DNA of 64,000 nt from G963664115 sp965216035 (GTDB lineage Bacteria > Acidobacteriota > Terriglobia > 20CM-2-55-15): assembly GCA_965216035.1 (NCBI GenBank), contig CBDCFM010000019.1, positions 62,001 to 126,000 of the forward strand, in the 5' to 3' direction. Made by a program: the position numbers and the translations under genes. This document shows, piece after piece, positions 35,532 to 44,621 of the stretch (its first letter is position 1; the number at the start of each line of letters is the position of its first letter). The notes beneath the pieces were generated by a model. It was not told the origin of the DNA. It ran no database searches and was given only the letters and a program-made list of their open reading frames with translations.

Positions 35532-36587
35532 ATGGCCGAGACTATACAGTTAGACAAAATTGCGTCAGTGGTGAGTCGCGTCGGGTTGCCCCGAACCGTG
35601 ACGCTTACTTCAAAGCTCGAATCGGTTTCTGGCAATGCGATCGTGGTCCGTGTTCTGCCCGACGGTAGAGCACAGCAGGAACTCGAATTGTCAGACGGTC
35701 GAATGATCCGAATGTTCGGCGATGATGTTGTCGTGGGTGCCCTTGGACGCCGCCGCGCGCTCCGGGGACATGTGGGCGACGTACCCTCCAGCGTCAAGGT
35801 TGGAGACCGGTTGGCAATACTGAACCGGGGAGGCGTTGTGGGCACTTCGGTCTCCTTCGATCCGGAACCCGAGGGCCCGCTCGCGTGCGAAGTTCTGGGA
35901 ATGCCGATCGTCAACGGGCGGATTCCAAACATTCGCGACAACGCCATCAAGAGCGTATCGAGCCTTGCCGGGATGTCGATCCCACCGGTCGTGATCGTAT
36001 CCGGCACCTCGATGGCCAGCGGAAAGACGAGCTTGCTGACGGAATTGGTTCAGGTCTTGTCTAAGAAAGGCATCCGTGTAGCCGCGGGAAAGCTCACCGG
36101 AGTTGCCTGCCTGAGAGATCTGCTTTCGATGGAAGACAACGGTGCCGTCGAGACCGTTTCATTCCTGGATGCGGGCTACCCGTCGACGGCGGGTCTCGAA
36201 GTTCCGGTCCTGGTCGAAACCGCGAAGGCCGTCATCGCCGAGCTGGCAGCGGGTAGCCCCGAGATTATGCTCCTGGAACTGGGCGATGGCCTTGTGGGCG
36301 ATTATGGCGTGATCGATGTCCTTGTTGATCCTGAGATTCGGAACGTCGTTCGCGTGCATGCGTTTTGTGCGAACGACCTGGCAGGCGCTTGGGGAGGTCT
36401 TCGATTTGCCCAGCAGTATGGTCTCGATATCGATCTGTTTGCCGGGCCCGCGACAGACAACCTTGTGGGCATAGAATATTTGGAGTCGGAGTTCAACCGG
36501 CCCGCAATCAATGCTTGCAAGCATCCCGCCCGAATGGCGGAAGTCGTCTTGAATCTCCTGAAACTGAAGAAACGCAAGGTTTCCTGA
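35532..36587 (+). CDS. P-loop NTPase-like protein of unknown function in the arginine operon
   Basis: A 351-residue protein I cannot name. The first 125 residues are beta-rich (SGNAIVVRVLPDGRAQQEL; GGVVGTSVSFDPE). From about residue 148 a P-loop domain begins with VVIVSGTSMASGKTS (Walker A GTSMASGKT at 158-166), followed by AGKLTGVACLRD, DAGYPSTAG and EIMLLELGDGLVGDYG. It faintly resembles DUF1611-type or MobB-type NTPases. GGAG before ATG 35532 supports that start; a GTG at 35508 overlaps the argG stop. Position between argG and argC suggests a role in arginine synthesis, either regulatory or filling a missing step; this is inference. Confidence 0.8.
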   Translation: MAETIQLDKIASVVSRVGLPRTVTLTSKLESVSGNAIVVRVLPDGRAQQELELSDGRMIRMFGDDVVVGALGRRRALRGHVGDVPSSVKVGDRLAILNRGGVVGTSVSFDPEPEGPLACEVLGMPIVNGRIPNIRDNAIKSVSSLAGMSIPPVVIVSGTSMASGKTSLLTELVQVLSKKGIRVAAGKLTGVACLRDLLSMEDNGAVETVSFLDAGYPSTAGLEVPVLVETAKAVIAELAAGSPEIMLLELGDGLVGDYGVIDVLVDPEIRNVVRVHAFCANDLAGAWGGLRFAQQYGLDIDLFAGPATDNLVGIEYLESEFNRPAINACKHPARMAEVVLNLLKLKKRKVS

Positions 36588-36629
36588 CCTGGCAGTTCTC
36601 ACATTCTCTTAACCGTTTCACGAAACAAT

Positions 36630-37676
36630 ATGGCCAACGCTACGGACAGTATCGGTGTCGGTGTTCTCGGTGCCTCTGGATACATAGGTGCGGAGCTGAT
36701 GCGTTACGTTGCGCTCCACCCGCGTCTATCGCTTCGCTGGGCCACAGCCAACCGGGATGCGGGGCGCGGCGTGGGCGAGGTCTTTCCGAACCTTAGAGGG
36801 TTTGTGAATCAGAGTTTTCTTAGGTCGGAAGAGATTGAGAGCCGGATTGACGAAGTTGGGGCCGTACTCCTGGCCCTCCCGCACCATGAATCTCAGGAAG
36901 TCCTGCCTCGACTTGTGGGTGCCTACCCGGACACGGTTTTCATCGATCTCGCAGGGGATTTCCGAACCCCCGATGCCGACGCCTATCGCAGCTATCACCA
37001 TCGTGACCACCAAGCCCCTGAGTTGCTGGAGCGTTTCGTTTATGGTTTTACAGAGGTCCAGCGCGAAGCGCTGGCCGGTGCACGCCTGATCGCCAATCCC
37101 GGTTGTTTCGCAACCGGAATGCTCTTACTGTTGTGTCCGTTGGCCCAGTCCGGTCTTTTGTCGTCGCCCGTGTGTCTGACCGGTATCACGGGATCTTCCG
37201 GCTCTGGCAGGCAACCTATATCGACGACCCATCACCCAGAACGTGCGCAGAACGTCCGGGCTTACAAGTCGCTCGCACACCAGCACCTACTCGAGGTCGA
37301 ATGGTTTCTGAACAGGGGTTCAAGCCCTCGTATCCGACTGGAGTTCGTGCCACAGTCAGCCCCGATCGTACGTGGCATATTCACAACGCTGTTTCTGCCC
37401 GATCAGGAAGCAGCGGCGATACGCGGAGTGTATGACCGGTTTTACGGCGCCGAGGCCCTCGTCGATGTCGTCGCCGGATCGCCCGATCTGCGGTCCGTAC
37501 AGACTACCCCGCGATCTGTGGTAGGGATCGATGGCGCAGCCGGTAGGGGCGCTGTTGCTTTCTCGGCGATCGACAATCTGGGCAAGGGTGCGGCCAGCCA
37601 GGCTATTCAGAATCTCAACTGCGCGCTTGGGCTTGCCGAGACGGAAGGTCTGGTGTGGCCGGGAGGTTTTGTTTGA
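36630..37676 (+). CDS. argC: N-acyl-gamma-glutamyl-phosphate reductase
   Basis: A 348-residue NADPH-dependent reductase for the third arginine step. GVGVLGASGYIGAELMRYV is the dinucleotide fold, ANPGCFATGMLLLLCPLA holds the catalytic Cys, and SGSGRQPISTTHHPE and HQHLLEVE are substrate-site segments. HLSVSFTPH-type motif of other ArgC is replaced by EFVPQSAPIVRGIFTTLF, as in the branch found with N-succinyl pathways. It ends by overlapping the argD start. Confidence 0.94.
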   Translation: MANATDSIGVGVLGASGYIGAELMRYVALHPRLSLRWATANRDAGRGVGEVFPNLRGFVNQSFLRSEEIESRIDEVGAVLLALPHHESQEVLPRLVGAYPDTVFIDLAGDFRTPDADAYRSYHHRDHQAPELLERFVYGFTEVQREALAGARLIANPGCFATGMLLLLCPLAQSGLLSSPVCLTGITGSSGSGRQPISTTHHPERAQNVRAYKSLAHQHLLEVEWFLNRGSSPRIRLEFVPQSAPIVRGIFTTLFLPDQEAAAIRGVYDRFYGAEALVDVVAGSPDLRSVQTTPRSVVGIDGAAGRGAVAFSAIDNLGKGAASQAIQNLNCALGLAETEGLVWPGGFV

Positions 37677-38851
37677 AAAACACGCCGTCGACACCCCAAT
37701 TGGAAGACATGTTTTCGTTGCCCGTGTATAGCCACATACGATTGCCTCTGACAATCGTTAAAGGCAAAGGTAACTGCGTCTACGACGACGACGGGAACGA
37801 ATATCTCGATTTGTACGGCGGACACGCAGTCTGTAGCATCGGTCACTCGCATCCTGATTGGGTTAGAGACATGCAGTATCAAATCGAGACGCTGACGTTC
37901 TATTCCAACGCCGTGTACAATCCGGTTCGGGCTGAGGCGGCCGAATTGCTGGTCACACACAGTTATCCCTGCATGCGTTCTGTCTTCTTCTGTAACTCAG
38001 GTGCCGAGGCTAACGAGACCGCAATCAAGATTGCACGGAAGGCAACCGGCCGTCCCCGGATCGTTTCGATGCGGCGTGGCTTCCACGGCCGAACGATCGG
38101 GGCACTCAGTGCGACGGGATTCCCTGCGATGAGGGAGCGTTTTCCGGAGAACATTGAAACCTGGAGTCGGTTCTTCGAGTTTGGTTCGGCGGCCATCTTT
38201 GATATGGATGAAGCAGACCAGGTCGCGGCCGTCATTGTGGAGCCGATTCAGAGCGTCGCGGGGGTGTACATGGCGGACCCGGACTATTATCGGCGGCTGA
38301 AAAAGTTCTCGGGTGACCATGGAATCTGCCTCATATTCGATGAGGTACAGACTGGATCGGGACGCACGGGCGAGTGGTATGCGGGCACGCACTGGGGTGT
38401 GGAGCCCGACATCGTTACCACGGCCAAAGGCGTCGGTGGTGGCATGCCGGCCGGCGTCGTCATCGTGAACGACTTTGTGGCCGGGACGGTCGAGCCCGGT
38501 GATCAGGCGACTACATTCGGAGGCAACCCACTGGCCGCCGCCGCGATATGTTCGACGTACCGCGTAATCGAGACAGACAAGTTGATCGATCGCGTTCGTG
38601 ATTATTCGTCTCAGGTTATTGCCCGACTCTTAGAGCTCGAAGGAGTCCGAGAGGTCCGGGGCTTGGGTTATTTGTTGGGTGTAGAGTGTTCTGTGTCTGC
38701 AACGGAGCTGTCGGGCCGTTTGCTCGAGGAGCGGATTCTGATCGGCACCTGCGCTCAGGCTGAAACCATTCGGTTGCTGCCTCCGTTGACGATGAACTGG
38801 GATGAGTGGGAACATTTCCTGGAAGTATTTGGGAAGATAGTTCAGAACTGA
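37673..38851 (+). CDS. argD: N-acylornithine aminotransferase
   Basis: A 392-residue class III PLP aminotransferase, fourth arginine step. Marks: GNEYLDLYGGHAVCSIGHSHP, FFCNSGAEANETAIKIARKATGR, LIFDEVQTGSGRTGEWYAG and the PLP-lysine in TTAKGVGGGMPAG. A TTG at 37673 is the best start: GGGAGG lies six bases upstream and the codon overlaps the argC stop. GTG 37655 and ATG 37709 are alternatives. A 71-base gap follows before argF'. Confidence 0.93.
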   Translation: MKNTPSTPQLEDMFSLPVYSHIRLPLTIVKGKGNCVYDDDGNEYLDLYGGHAVCSIGHSHPDWVRDMQYQIETLTFYSNAVYNPVRAEAAELLVTHSYPCMRSVFFCNSGAEANETAIKIARKATGRPRIVSMRRGFHGRTIGALSATGFPAMRERFPENIETWSRFFEFGSAAIFDMDEADQVAAVIVEPIQSVAGVYMADPDYYRRLKKFSGDHGICLIFDEVQTGSGRTGEWYAGTHWGVEPDIVTTAKGVGGGMPAGVVIVNDFVAGTVEPGDQATTFGGNPLAAAAICSTYRVIETDKLIDRVRDYSSQVIARLLELEGVREVRGLGYLLGVECSVSATELSGRLLEERILIGTCAQAETIRLLPPLTMNWDEWEHFLEVFGKIVQN

Positions 38852-38922
38852 GAAGCAGTAGATCGCAATGGGTTGAAAGTTGAGAGTCGCTTCACTCAGG
38901 ATCCTATCCACCCTGGGACGCA

Positions 38923-39921
38923 ATGAAACACTTCTACAACCTCGCTGACCTTTCACGCGAAGCAGTCGAAGCCCTTCTCGACGATGCTGGCCGGTACAAG
39001 AAGCAACCGCTGGCTAAGGATCTGGACGGGGGCCAGTTCGCGCTCCTGTTCCTCGCCCCGTCACTCAGGACACGCTGTTCCTTTGAAGTGGGGATACGCC
39101 AGTTGGGTGGAGCTGTATCGACGCTGGAACCTTCGATGTTCTATGGACTCGAGACGCACGATGGATTGACGATGGATGGTGATGCTGGCGAACACATCAG
39201 GGAGGCTGTGCCTGTCCTTTCGGGTTTTTATTCCGGTCTGGGACTGCGAGTGATGGCGGCAGGTAAATCTGCCGCGGAAGATTTAGGTGATCAGATTTTC
39301 GAGGCGTTTCAGAGATACTCAACAGTCCCGGTCTTCAACATGGAATCGGCCATTTACCATCCATGCCAGGCACTGGCTGACATGCTTACCGTTCGCGAAC
39401 TTCTGGGATCGCACAAGGGGCGCCGCCTGACACTGACCTGGGCGCCACATCCACGCCCGCTGCCGACGGCAGTTCCAAATTCACTCCTTCTCGCTGCGGC
39501 ACAGTTGGGGATGGACGTGACCGTTACGCATCCGGAGGGTTTTGATCTTCCTCAATCCATCACAACGAAAGCGGACGAATTGTCCCAAGCCGGGGGTGGA
39601 CGGGTCCGCACCTCGCATGACCAGAAAGCTGCTTTCGAAAACGCCGAGATCGTTTACGCAAAGTCGTGGGGCTCGCTGTCACGCTACGATTCTGCTGACG
39701 TAGAACAGGAATTGAGACAGGCCCATTCAAAGTGGACGGTCGATCGGTCGCTGATGAGCGGTTCGGCAAATGCCTACTTCATGCATTGTCTGCCCGTCCG
39801 GCGGAATGTCGTTGTGACTGATGAGGTGATCGACCACCCGCGGTCCGTCGTCGTCCAGCAGGCAGAGAATCGGCTTCATGCCCAGAAAGCTGTCCTGAAA
39901 TCGCTTTACGCCCGTTTGTGA
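38923..39921 (+). CDS. argF': N-acyl (probably N-succinyl) ornithine carbamoyltransferase
   Basis: A 332-residue carbamoyltransferase. SLRTRCSFE is the carbamoyl-phosphate loop. The TWAPHPRPLPTAVPNS loop and HCLPVRRNVVVTDEV are those of the acetyl/succinylornithine branch rather than classical OTCases. In that branch a loop residue (Glu in Xanthomonas AOTCase, Pro in Bacteroides SOTCase) sets the acyl preference; here the loop reads MDGDAGEH, with Gly89 at that place. Published replacement of Glu by small residues shifts preference to succinyl, so succinylornithine is the likelier substrate. This assignment is inference from motifs. Confidence 0.88.
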   Translation: MKHFYNLADLSREAVEALLDDAGRYKKQPLAKDLDGGQFALLFLAPSLRTRCSFEVGIRQLGGAVSTLEPSMFYGLETHDGLTMDGDAGEHIREAVPVLSGFYSGLGLRVMAAGKSAAEDLGDQIFEAFQRYSTVPVFNMESAIYHPCQALADMLTVRELLGSHKGRRLTLTWAPHPRPLPTAVPNSLLLAAAQLGMDVTVTHPEGFDLPQSITTKADELSQAGGGRVRTSHDQKAAFENAEIVYAKSWGSLSRYDSADVEQELRQAHSKWTVDRSLMSGSANAYFMHCLPVRRNVVVTDEVIDHPRSVVVQQAENRLHAQKAVLKSLYARL

Positions 39922-40107
39922 TCGCCGGGAAATTCCCGACGGAGACCGAAGTCACCGCCGTGTATGCAATCGCAGTGTGTCCCCTGATCCGTTCGTTCTC
40001 TGTCGCTGAAGCTCCCCCTTCGCGGCTTTTCTGTCTATCAAGTTGGCTGTTTTTTCAAGTTCATGGATGGCACGCACCTTGCATAGAAAGAGGGCAGGAG
40101 GTGCAGT

Positions 40108-40332
40108 ATGGCGCAACACGGAGCAGCACAGGCGACACAGAAAACGTTTCTGGATGTACCGACAGCAGCCCGCATGGCAGGATTTTCTATCCGCCATTTC
40201 CGCAGAATCATTGAGGAGGACGAGATTCCGATCATGCAAGTCGGCCGCAAGTACTTCATTGTCGCCTCGAATGTTGAGGCGTGGAAAGCGAGCCAGGGCC
40301 AGAAACGAGCCGGCAGCTGTCTACAAAATTGA
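40108..40332 (+). CDS. Small excisionase-type helix-turn-helix protein
   Basis: A 74-residue protein with a strong ribosome site (AGGAGG before ATG 40108). FLDVPTAARMAGFSIRHFRRIIEEDEIPIMQVGRKYFI is the MerR-like/excisionase winged-helix pattern (HTH_17). It usually belongs to a mobile element or controls a neighbour, but there is no integrase here. The 5' gap (39922-40107) has a small CGGGAAATTCCCG hairpin near 39926 that may end the arginine transcript. Confidence 0.8.
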   Translation: MAQHGAAQATQKTFLDVPTAARMAGFSIRHFRRIIEEDEIPIMQVGRKYFIVASNVEAWKASQGQKRAGSCLQN

Positions 40333-40465
40333 TGGAACCGTACACGGTTTATCCACAAAGTTGACAGGTCGGAGGCCCCGCCACCGCGAGCCGGCTGACA
40401 TACGGACACGGCCTGCTTTGAACTCAGAAGATGCTTACCGTGATGAAGGGTGGGTATCTTCGGAG

Positions 40466-41266
40466 TCATACGTCGATTGTGCCAACCAGGTAGCAAACGG
40501 CATTTCCGGCAATGGACACCCGGTTCTCGAGCAACTCGCAGAAGATCTCCCCGCCTCTCGCGGACACCTGCCGGGCGTGGAGTCTTTCCTTTCCCAGCCG
40601 AAATCCCCAGTAGGGCGCCAGAACGCAGTGGGTGGAGCCCGTCACAGGATCTTCGTCGATGCCAAAGCTCGGGGCGAAACATCGGGATACGAAATCCCTT
40701 TGTTCCCCTGGAGCGGTGACGATGACGATCATCCCACCAAGTTGGGCCAGGAGAGACAAGTCTGGAACGAGCCCTCGAACGTCATCCTCTGTCTTAAACA
40801 CGGCAACGTAGTAGCCGGAGACTTTGATTTCGCCAAATGACAGAATGTGGTCCGGTGTTCGGCCGAGGCCCTGGACCAGTTCCGACGGCGGTTCGTTGCA
40901 CGCTTCGGGTTTGCGCATCGGGAAGTTCATGGTGAGCAAGCCGTTTTTCTGTGCCACCTCCAGTGGGCCGCTCCGCGTACTGAAGCGGATGGTCTTGGAT
41001 GCGTCCTGGAGGTAATTGAAGATAACGAAGGCCGAGGCCAGGGTCGCATGACCACAGAGTTCGACTTCCGTCGTCGGTGTGAACCATCGAAGGTCGTATC
41101 CTTCTTTCGTGGGAACGAAGAACGCCGTTTCTGAAAGGTTGTTTTCGGCGGCAATGGCCTGCATCCGGTCCGATTCCAGCCAGTCCTCGAGTGGACAGAC
41201 CGCTGCAGGGTTTCCCGCAAATACATCCGTGGTGAATGCGTCGATCTGGAACATCCGAAGCTTCAC
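40466..41266 (-). CDS. PhzF family isomerase-like protein
   Basis: A 266-residue PhzF-fold protein, with two similar halves. Marks: FQIDAFTTDVFAGNPAAVCPLEDW, the catalytic-type Glu in NNLSETAFFV, LCGHATLASAFVIF and DEDPVTGSTHCVLAPYW. Members isomerise diene or amino acid substrates; the reaction here is unknown and no phenazine cluster is present. The 133 bases upstream of its end (40333-40465) hold no gene. Confidence 0.9.
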   Translation of the reverse strand: MKLRMFQIDAFTTDVFAGNPAAVCPLEDWLESDRMQAIAAENNLSETAFFVPTKEGYDLRWFTPTTEVELCGHATLASAFVIFNYLQDASKTIRFSTRSGPLEVAQKNGLLTMNFPMRKPEACNEPPSELVQGLGRTPDHILSFGEIKVSGYYVAVFKTEDDVRGLVPDLSLLAQLGGMIVIVTAPGEQRDFVSRCFAPSFGIDEDPVTGSTHCVLAPYWGFRLGKERLHARQVSARGGEIFCELLENRVSIAGNAVCYLVGTIDV

Positions 41267-41332
41267 GACGCCTTTCCTTTGGTTAGAGAAATCAAAAGGG
41301 TCCAGAACTCTTTCGATTGTATTTGTGAAGAG

Positions 41333-42706
41333 TCAATCGGATCCATCTGACGCCGGCCGGAGTAGATCCTTTCCCATCATCGGCTGTAGTGCAGTGGGGA
41401 CCTTCACCGAACCGTCTGCCTGCTGGTAGTTGTCGAGGATAGCGATCAACATCCGCCCCATGGCACAACCGGTATCGTTCACGGTGTGACAATAAAGGAG
41501 ATTGCCGTCGGCCGCACGATAGCGGATCTTGAGGCGCCGAGCCTGGTAATCCGACGCGTTGGTGTCGGTCATAACCTCCATGAACTCCATGGATCCAGAC
41601 ATCCAGACCTCCACGTCCCTCTGCCGGTAGCTGGCCAGATATCCCGCGTCACCGGTGCACTTGTCGACAATGCGGTAGGGCAGTTCTAACTGTTGCATCA
41701 ACCACTGGTTGAGTCGCGCGAACTCTTCGTAAATTTCCCCCGAGTCTGCCGGCGCGCATACCGCATTCAATTCGATCTTGTCGAACTGGTGCACGCGTTT
41801 GATGCCTTTAACATCTTTGCCCCAGGAGCCCGCCTCGGAACGAAAACATGGAGTCGCTGCGAAGACCTTTATCGGCAGCGCGGCCTCCTCGAGTGTCCGG
41901 TCCATAAAATAGCTGAAGTTTGCCGGCTCGGAAGAGCCCACCAGATACAGCGGAAAGGGTTCCTCGACGTTGTCGGTCTTGATTTCGTACACTTGATCCC
42001 GGCCTTCCGGGAACTGTGAAGTGCCATACAAGGATCGTTCCCGTACCAGAAGCGGTGGCATTATCGGCTGATAGTCCCGCTCGAGCAGTTCATCGGTCAG
42101 AAGCCGATGGATGGCCATCTGCAGGAGCGCAATGTCTCCCAGAATGTATGCGAAGCGCGAGCCCGAGACTTTACCGCCCTGAAGCGTATCCACACCACCG
42201 AGTCTTTCCCCCAATTCCGTGTAGTGCAATGCCTTGAACGGGGGTTCGCCACCATGTACAGGTGTTCGAGGCATGAACTGCGCGGAGTGATTTGAAGTCC
42301 CCAACTGCTTCGGATCGAGGTAGCCCCGCCCCGGAATCCACGCGCACTCCTCGACGTTGTCGTCTTCGCCCGCACCCTCGGGCATCTTGGGATCGATCCA
42401 GTTAGGAAACCAGTCCATGCACGCCCTCCATTGGGTCGTGATCTTGGTGAACCGCGCTTCCATTCGCCTGGATGCTTCACGCAACTCCTGCCCCTTGCTG
42501 CGTGCCGCCGTTGGATCGGTCTTGCCCAGCGATGCGATTTTCTTCTTCTCCGCGTTCAGGTTGTCGATCTCGGCCTGAAGTGCCCGGCGCTTCGTGTCGA
42601 GTTCCAGCCAGCGGTCGACGTCAGCGTTCGCGGGGTCGACGCCTCGCAGGCGAATGATTTCCTTGAGCCGATCGGGATTCGAACGGGCTTGTTTCGGATC
42701 GATCAT
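41333..42706 (-). CDS. serS: Seryl-tRNA synthetase
   Basis: A 457-residue class II synthetase. A long N-terminal coiled coil (about residues 30-110, LQAEIDNLNAEKKKIA) grips the tRNA. Motif 2 is CFRSEAGSWGKDVKGIKRVHQFDK and motif 3 reads NDTGCAMGRMLIAILDNYQ. An insertion-free core and the late MGKDLLRP indicate an intact gene. It starts four bases after htpG stops, so the pair is cotranscribed. Confidence 0.96.
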   Translation of the reverse strand: MIDPKQARSNPDRLKEIIRLRGVDPANADVDRWLELDTKRRALQAEIDNLNAEKKKIASLGKTDPTAARSKGQELREASRRMEARFTKITTQWRACMDWFPNWIDPKMPEGAGEDDNVEECAWIPGRGYLDPKQLGTSNHSAQFMPRTPVHGGEPPFKALHYTELGERLGGVDTLQGGKVSGSRFAYILGDIALLQMAIHRLLTDELLERDYQPIMPPLLVRERSLYGTSQFPEGRDQVYEIKTDNVEEPFPLYLVGSSEPANFSYFMDRTLEEAALPIKVFAATPCFRSEAGSWGKDVKGIKRVHQFDKIELNAVCAPADSGEIYEEFARLNQWLMQQLELPYRIVDKCTGDAGYLASYRQRDVEVWMSGSMEFMEVMTDTNASDYQARRLKIRYRAADGNLLYCHTVNDTGCAMGRMLIAILDNYQQADGSVKVPTALQPMMGKDLLRPASDGSD

Positions 42707-42710
42707 TCGC

Positions 42711-44621
42711 CTAGACGTTTTCTCCCATCAGCTTGGTGAGGGCCTCGGTGAACCTCTTCGTGTCGGTGAGCTCGGAGCCTTCCGCAATCAGAGCAGAGCC
42801 CAGGAGTAGCTCCGCGTAGTCGTCGATCAGCGGATCGTCTTTGTCCGTCTGAACTCTAGTCTGCAGCTTCTGGACGATGAGGTGAGCCGGGTTGAGTTCC
42901 ATGATCCGCTTTTGCTTTTCCGTACGGCCGTGCTGTACGCGCAGTATTCTATCGAGCTGAGGGCTGAAGTCTTCTTCGGAAACGACCAAACAAGCTGGGG
43001 AGTATGTCAGGCGGTTCGTCAAGCGAACCTCTTTAATGTGAGCTTCAAGCTTCTGCTTGAGAAGGCTCATCAGATCCACGAATTCAACCTGCTTGGCATT
43101 GAGGTCTTTTCGGTCCTTGTTCTGCTCCTCATCGCTTCCCAGCGCGACCGTTCCTTTTCCGATTGATTTCAGCTTCTTTTCTTCGTATTCGGTCAGTGCC
43201 TGGACCATCAGTTCGTCAACCGGGTCGTTCAGGAACAGAACCTCCACATCCCGTGCCTTGAAAGCCTCCAGATGGGGGGAATTCGCAATGGATTCTCGGG
43301 ATTCCCCGGTCAGATAGAAGATCTCTTTCTGGTCCGAGTTCATCCGGGTCACGTACTCTGCAAGGGTCGTTTTCTTTTCGGGATCACGGGAGGAATCGAA
43401 CAGAATCAAAGGCGTAATCCTGTCCTTGTTCTCAAAGTCAAAGCTGACGCCTTCCTTCAGGATCCGTCCAAAATGTTCCCAGAATCTGTTGTAGGTTTCC
43501 TTGTCGTTCTGCGAAATATCGGCCAGCGAATCTATGACTTTCCGCGTCAGCCACTTCTTTATCTGCGCGATATGTCGGTCTTCCTGCAGTCTCTGCCGCG
43601 AGATGTTCAGAGGCAGGTCGGAAGAATCCACCATGCCTTTGACAAAGCGGAGGTAGCGCGGGAGCAGATCTTCGCAGTTCTCCATGATCAGTACTTTCCG
43701 AACGTAGAGTTGAAGACCGAAGTTTCCCGATTCGAAGAAGATGTCCATCGGCGCTTCCGACGGGAGATATAGCAAAGCCTGATATTCGATACGGCCTTCC
43801 GCCCTGAACGACAAATGTTTCAGTGGATCGTTCCAATCGTGGCTGATGTGTTTGTAGAACTCTTTATACTCATCCTCGGTCACCTCCGAGGCCGGCCGCG
43901 CCCAAATCGGTTTCATTGAATTGACCGGGCCCGATTTCGCCGGATCCTTACTTTCGTCCGCTTTCCCTCCGGTCGGACGGTAGTAGATCGGGTACGTGAC
44001 GAAGTCGGAGTACTGCTTGATGACCCGTTTGAGGACCCCGCCTTCGGCGAAGTCCTCACCTCCGCCCTCGCCGTCGACGGGTTTGAGATGCAGTGTGACC
44101 GACGTGCCGCGGCGAAACTTTTCGGCCTCGGAAAGGCTGTACTCGCCGTCCCCGGAAGACTCCCAAAACGTGGCCTTGTCCTCTCCTGCGCGGCGCGTCA
44201 GCAGCGACACCCGTTCGGCCACCATGAAAGCCGAATAAAACCCGACACCAAATTGTCCGATGAGCTTTTCGGTCAGTTCACTGGTCCCGTCTTTAAGGCT
44301 CTCCAGCAGTTCCCGCGTCCCCGATTTCGCGATCGTCCCGATATTCTGGACCACGTCGTCCCGGTCCATGCCGATGCCGCTGTCGTGAATGGTGACCGTT
44401 CGAGCGTCTTTGTCGGATTCGATAACGACTTCAAAGAGTTCATCCTTGCCGAGCAGGTTCGGGTGGATCAGAGATTCGACCCGTAGCCGGTCCAGGGCGT
44501 CCGAGGCATTCGAGATGAGTTCTCTTAGAAAGATTTCCTTGTTCGTGTAAAGGGAGTGGATCATCAGATCGAGGACTTGCTTGGCCTCGGCCTTAAATTG
44601 CATCGTTTCCACCGTACTCAT
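42711..44621 (-). CDS. htpG: Hsp90-family chaperone HtpG
   Basis: A 636-residue chaperone. The N-terminal ATPase domain has FLRELISNASDALDRLR, IGMDRDDV and GQFGVGFYSAFMVAERV. The middle domain has an HLSFRAEGRIEYQALLYLPS segment, and the C-terminal dimer domain ends in EALTKLM. Length is normal. AGGAGG lies before the ATG. The 95 bases upstream end at the second inverted-repeat element. Confidence 0.97.
   Translation of the reverse strand: MSTVETMQFKAEAKQVLDLMIHSLYTNKEIFLRELISNASDALDRLRVESLIHPNLLGKDELFEVVIESDKDARTVTIHDSGIGMDRDDVVQNIGTIAKSGTRELLESLKDGTSELTEKLIGQFGVGFYSAFMVAERVSLLTRRAGEDKATFWESSGDGEYSLSEAEKFRRGTSVTLHLKPVDGEGGGEDFAEGGVLKRVIKQYSDFVTYPIYYRPTGGKADESKDPAKSGPVNSMKPIWARPASEVTEDEYKEFYKHISHDWNDPLKHLSFRAEGRIEYQALLYLPSEAPMDIFFESGNFGLQLYVRKVLIMENCEDLLPRYLRFVKGMVDSSDLPLNISRQRLQEDRHIAQIKKWLTRKVIDSLADISQNDKETYNRFWEHFGRILKEGVSFDFENKDRITPLILFDSSRDPEKKTTLAEYVTRMNSDQKEIFYLTGESRESIANSPHLEAFKARDVEVLFLNDPVDELMVQALTEYEEKKLKSIGKGTVALGSDEEQNKDRKDLNAKQVEFVDLMSLLKQKLEAHIKEVRLTNRLTYSPACLVVSEEDFSPQLDRILRVQHGRTEKQKRIMELNPAHLIVQKLQTRVQTDKDDPLIDDYAELLLGSALIAEGSELTDTKRFTEALTKLMGENV

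Noticed and set aside
40043..40840. 265-codon plus-strand frame across the PhzF region
   Set aside because: It is mostly antisense to the PhzF-like gene and overlaps the small HTH gene in another frame.
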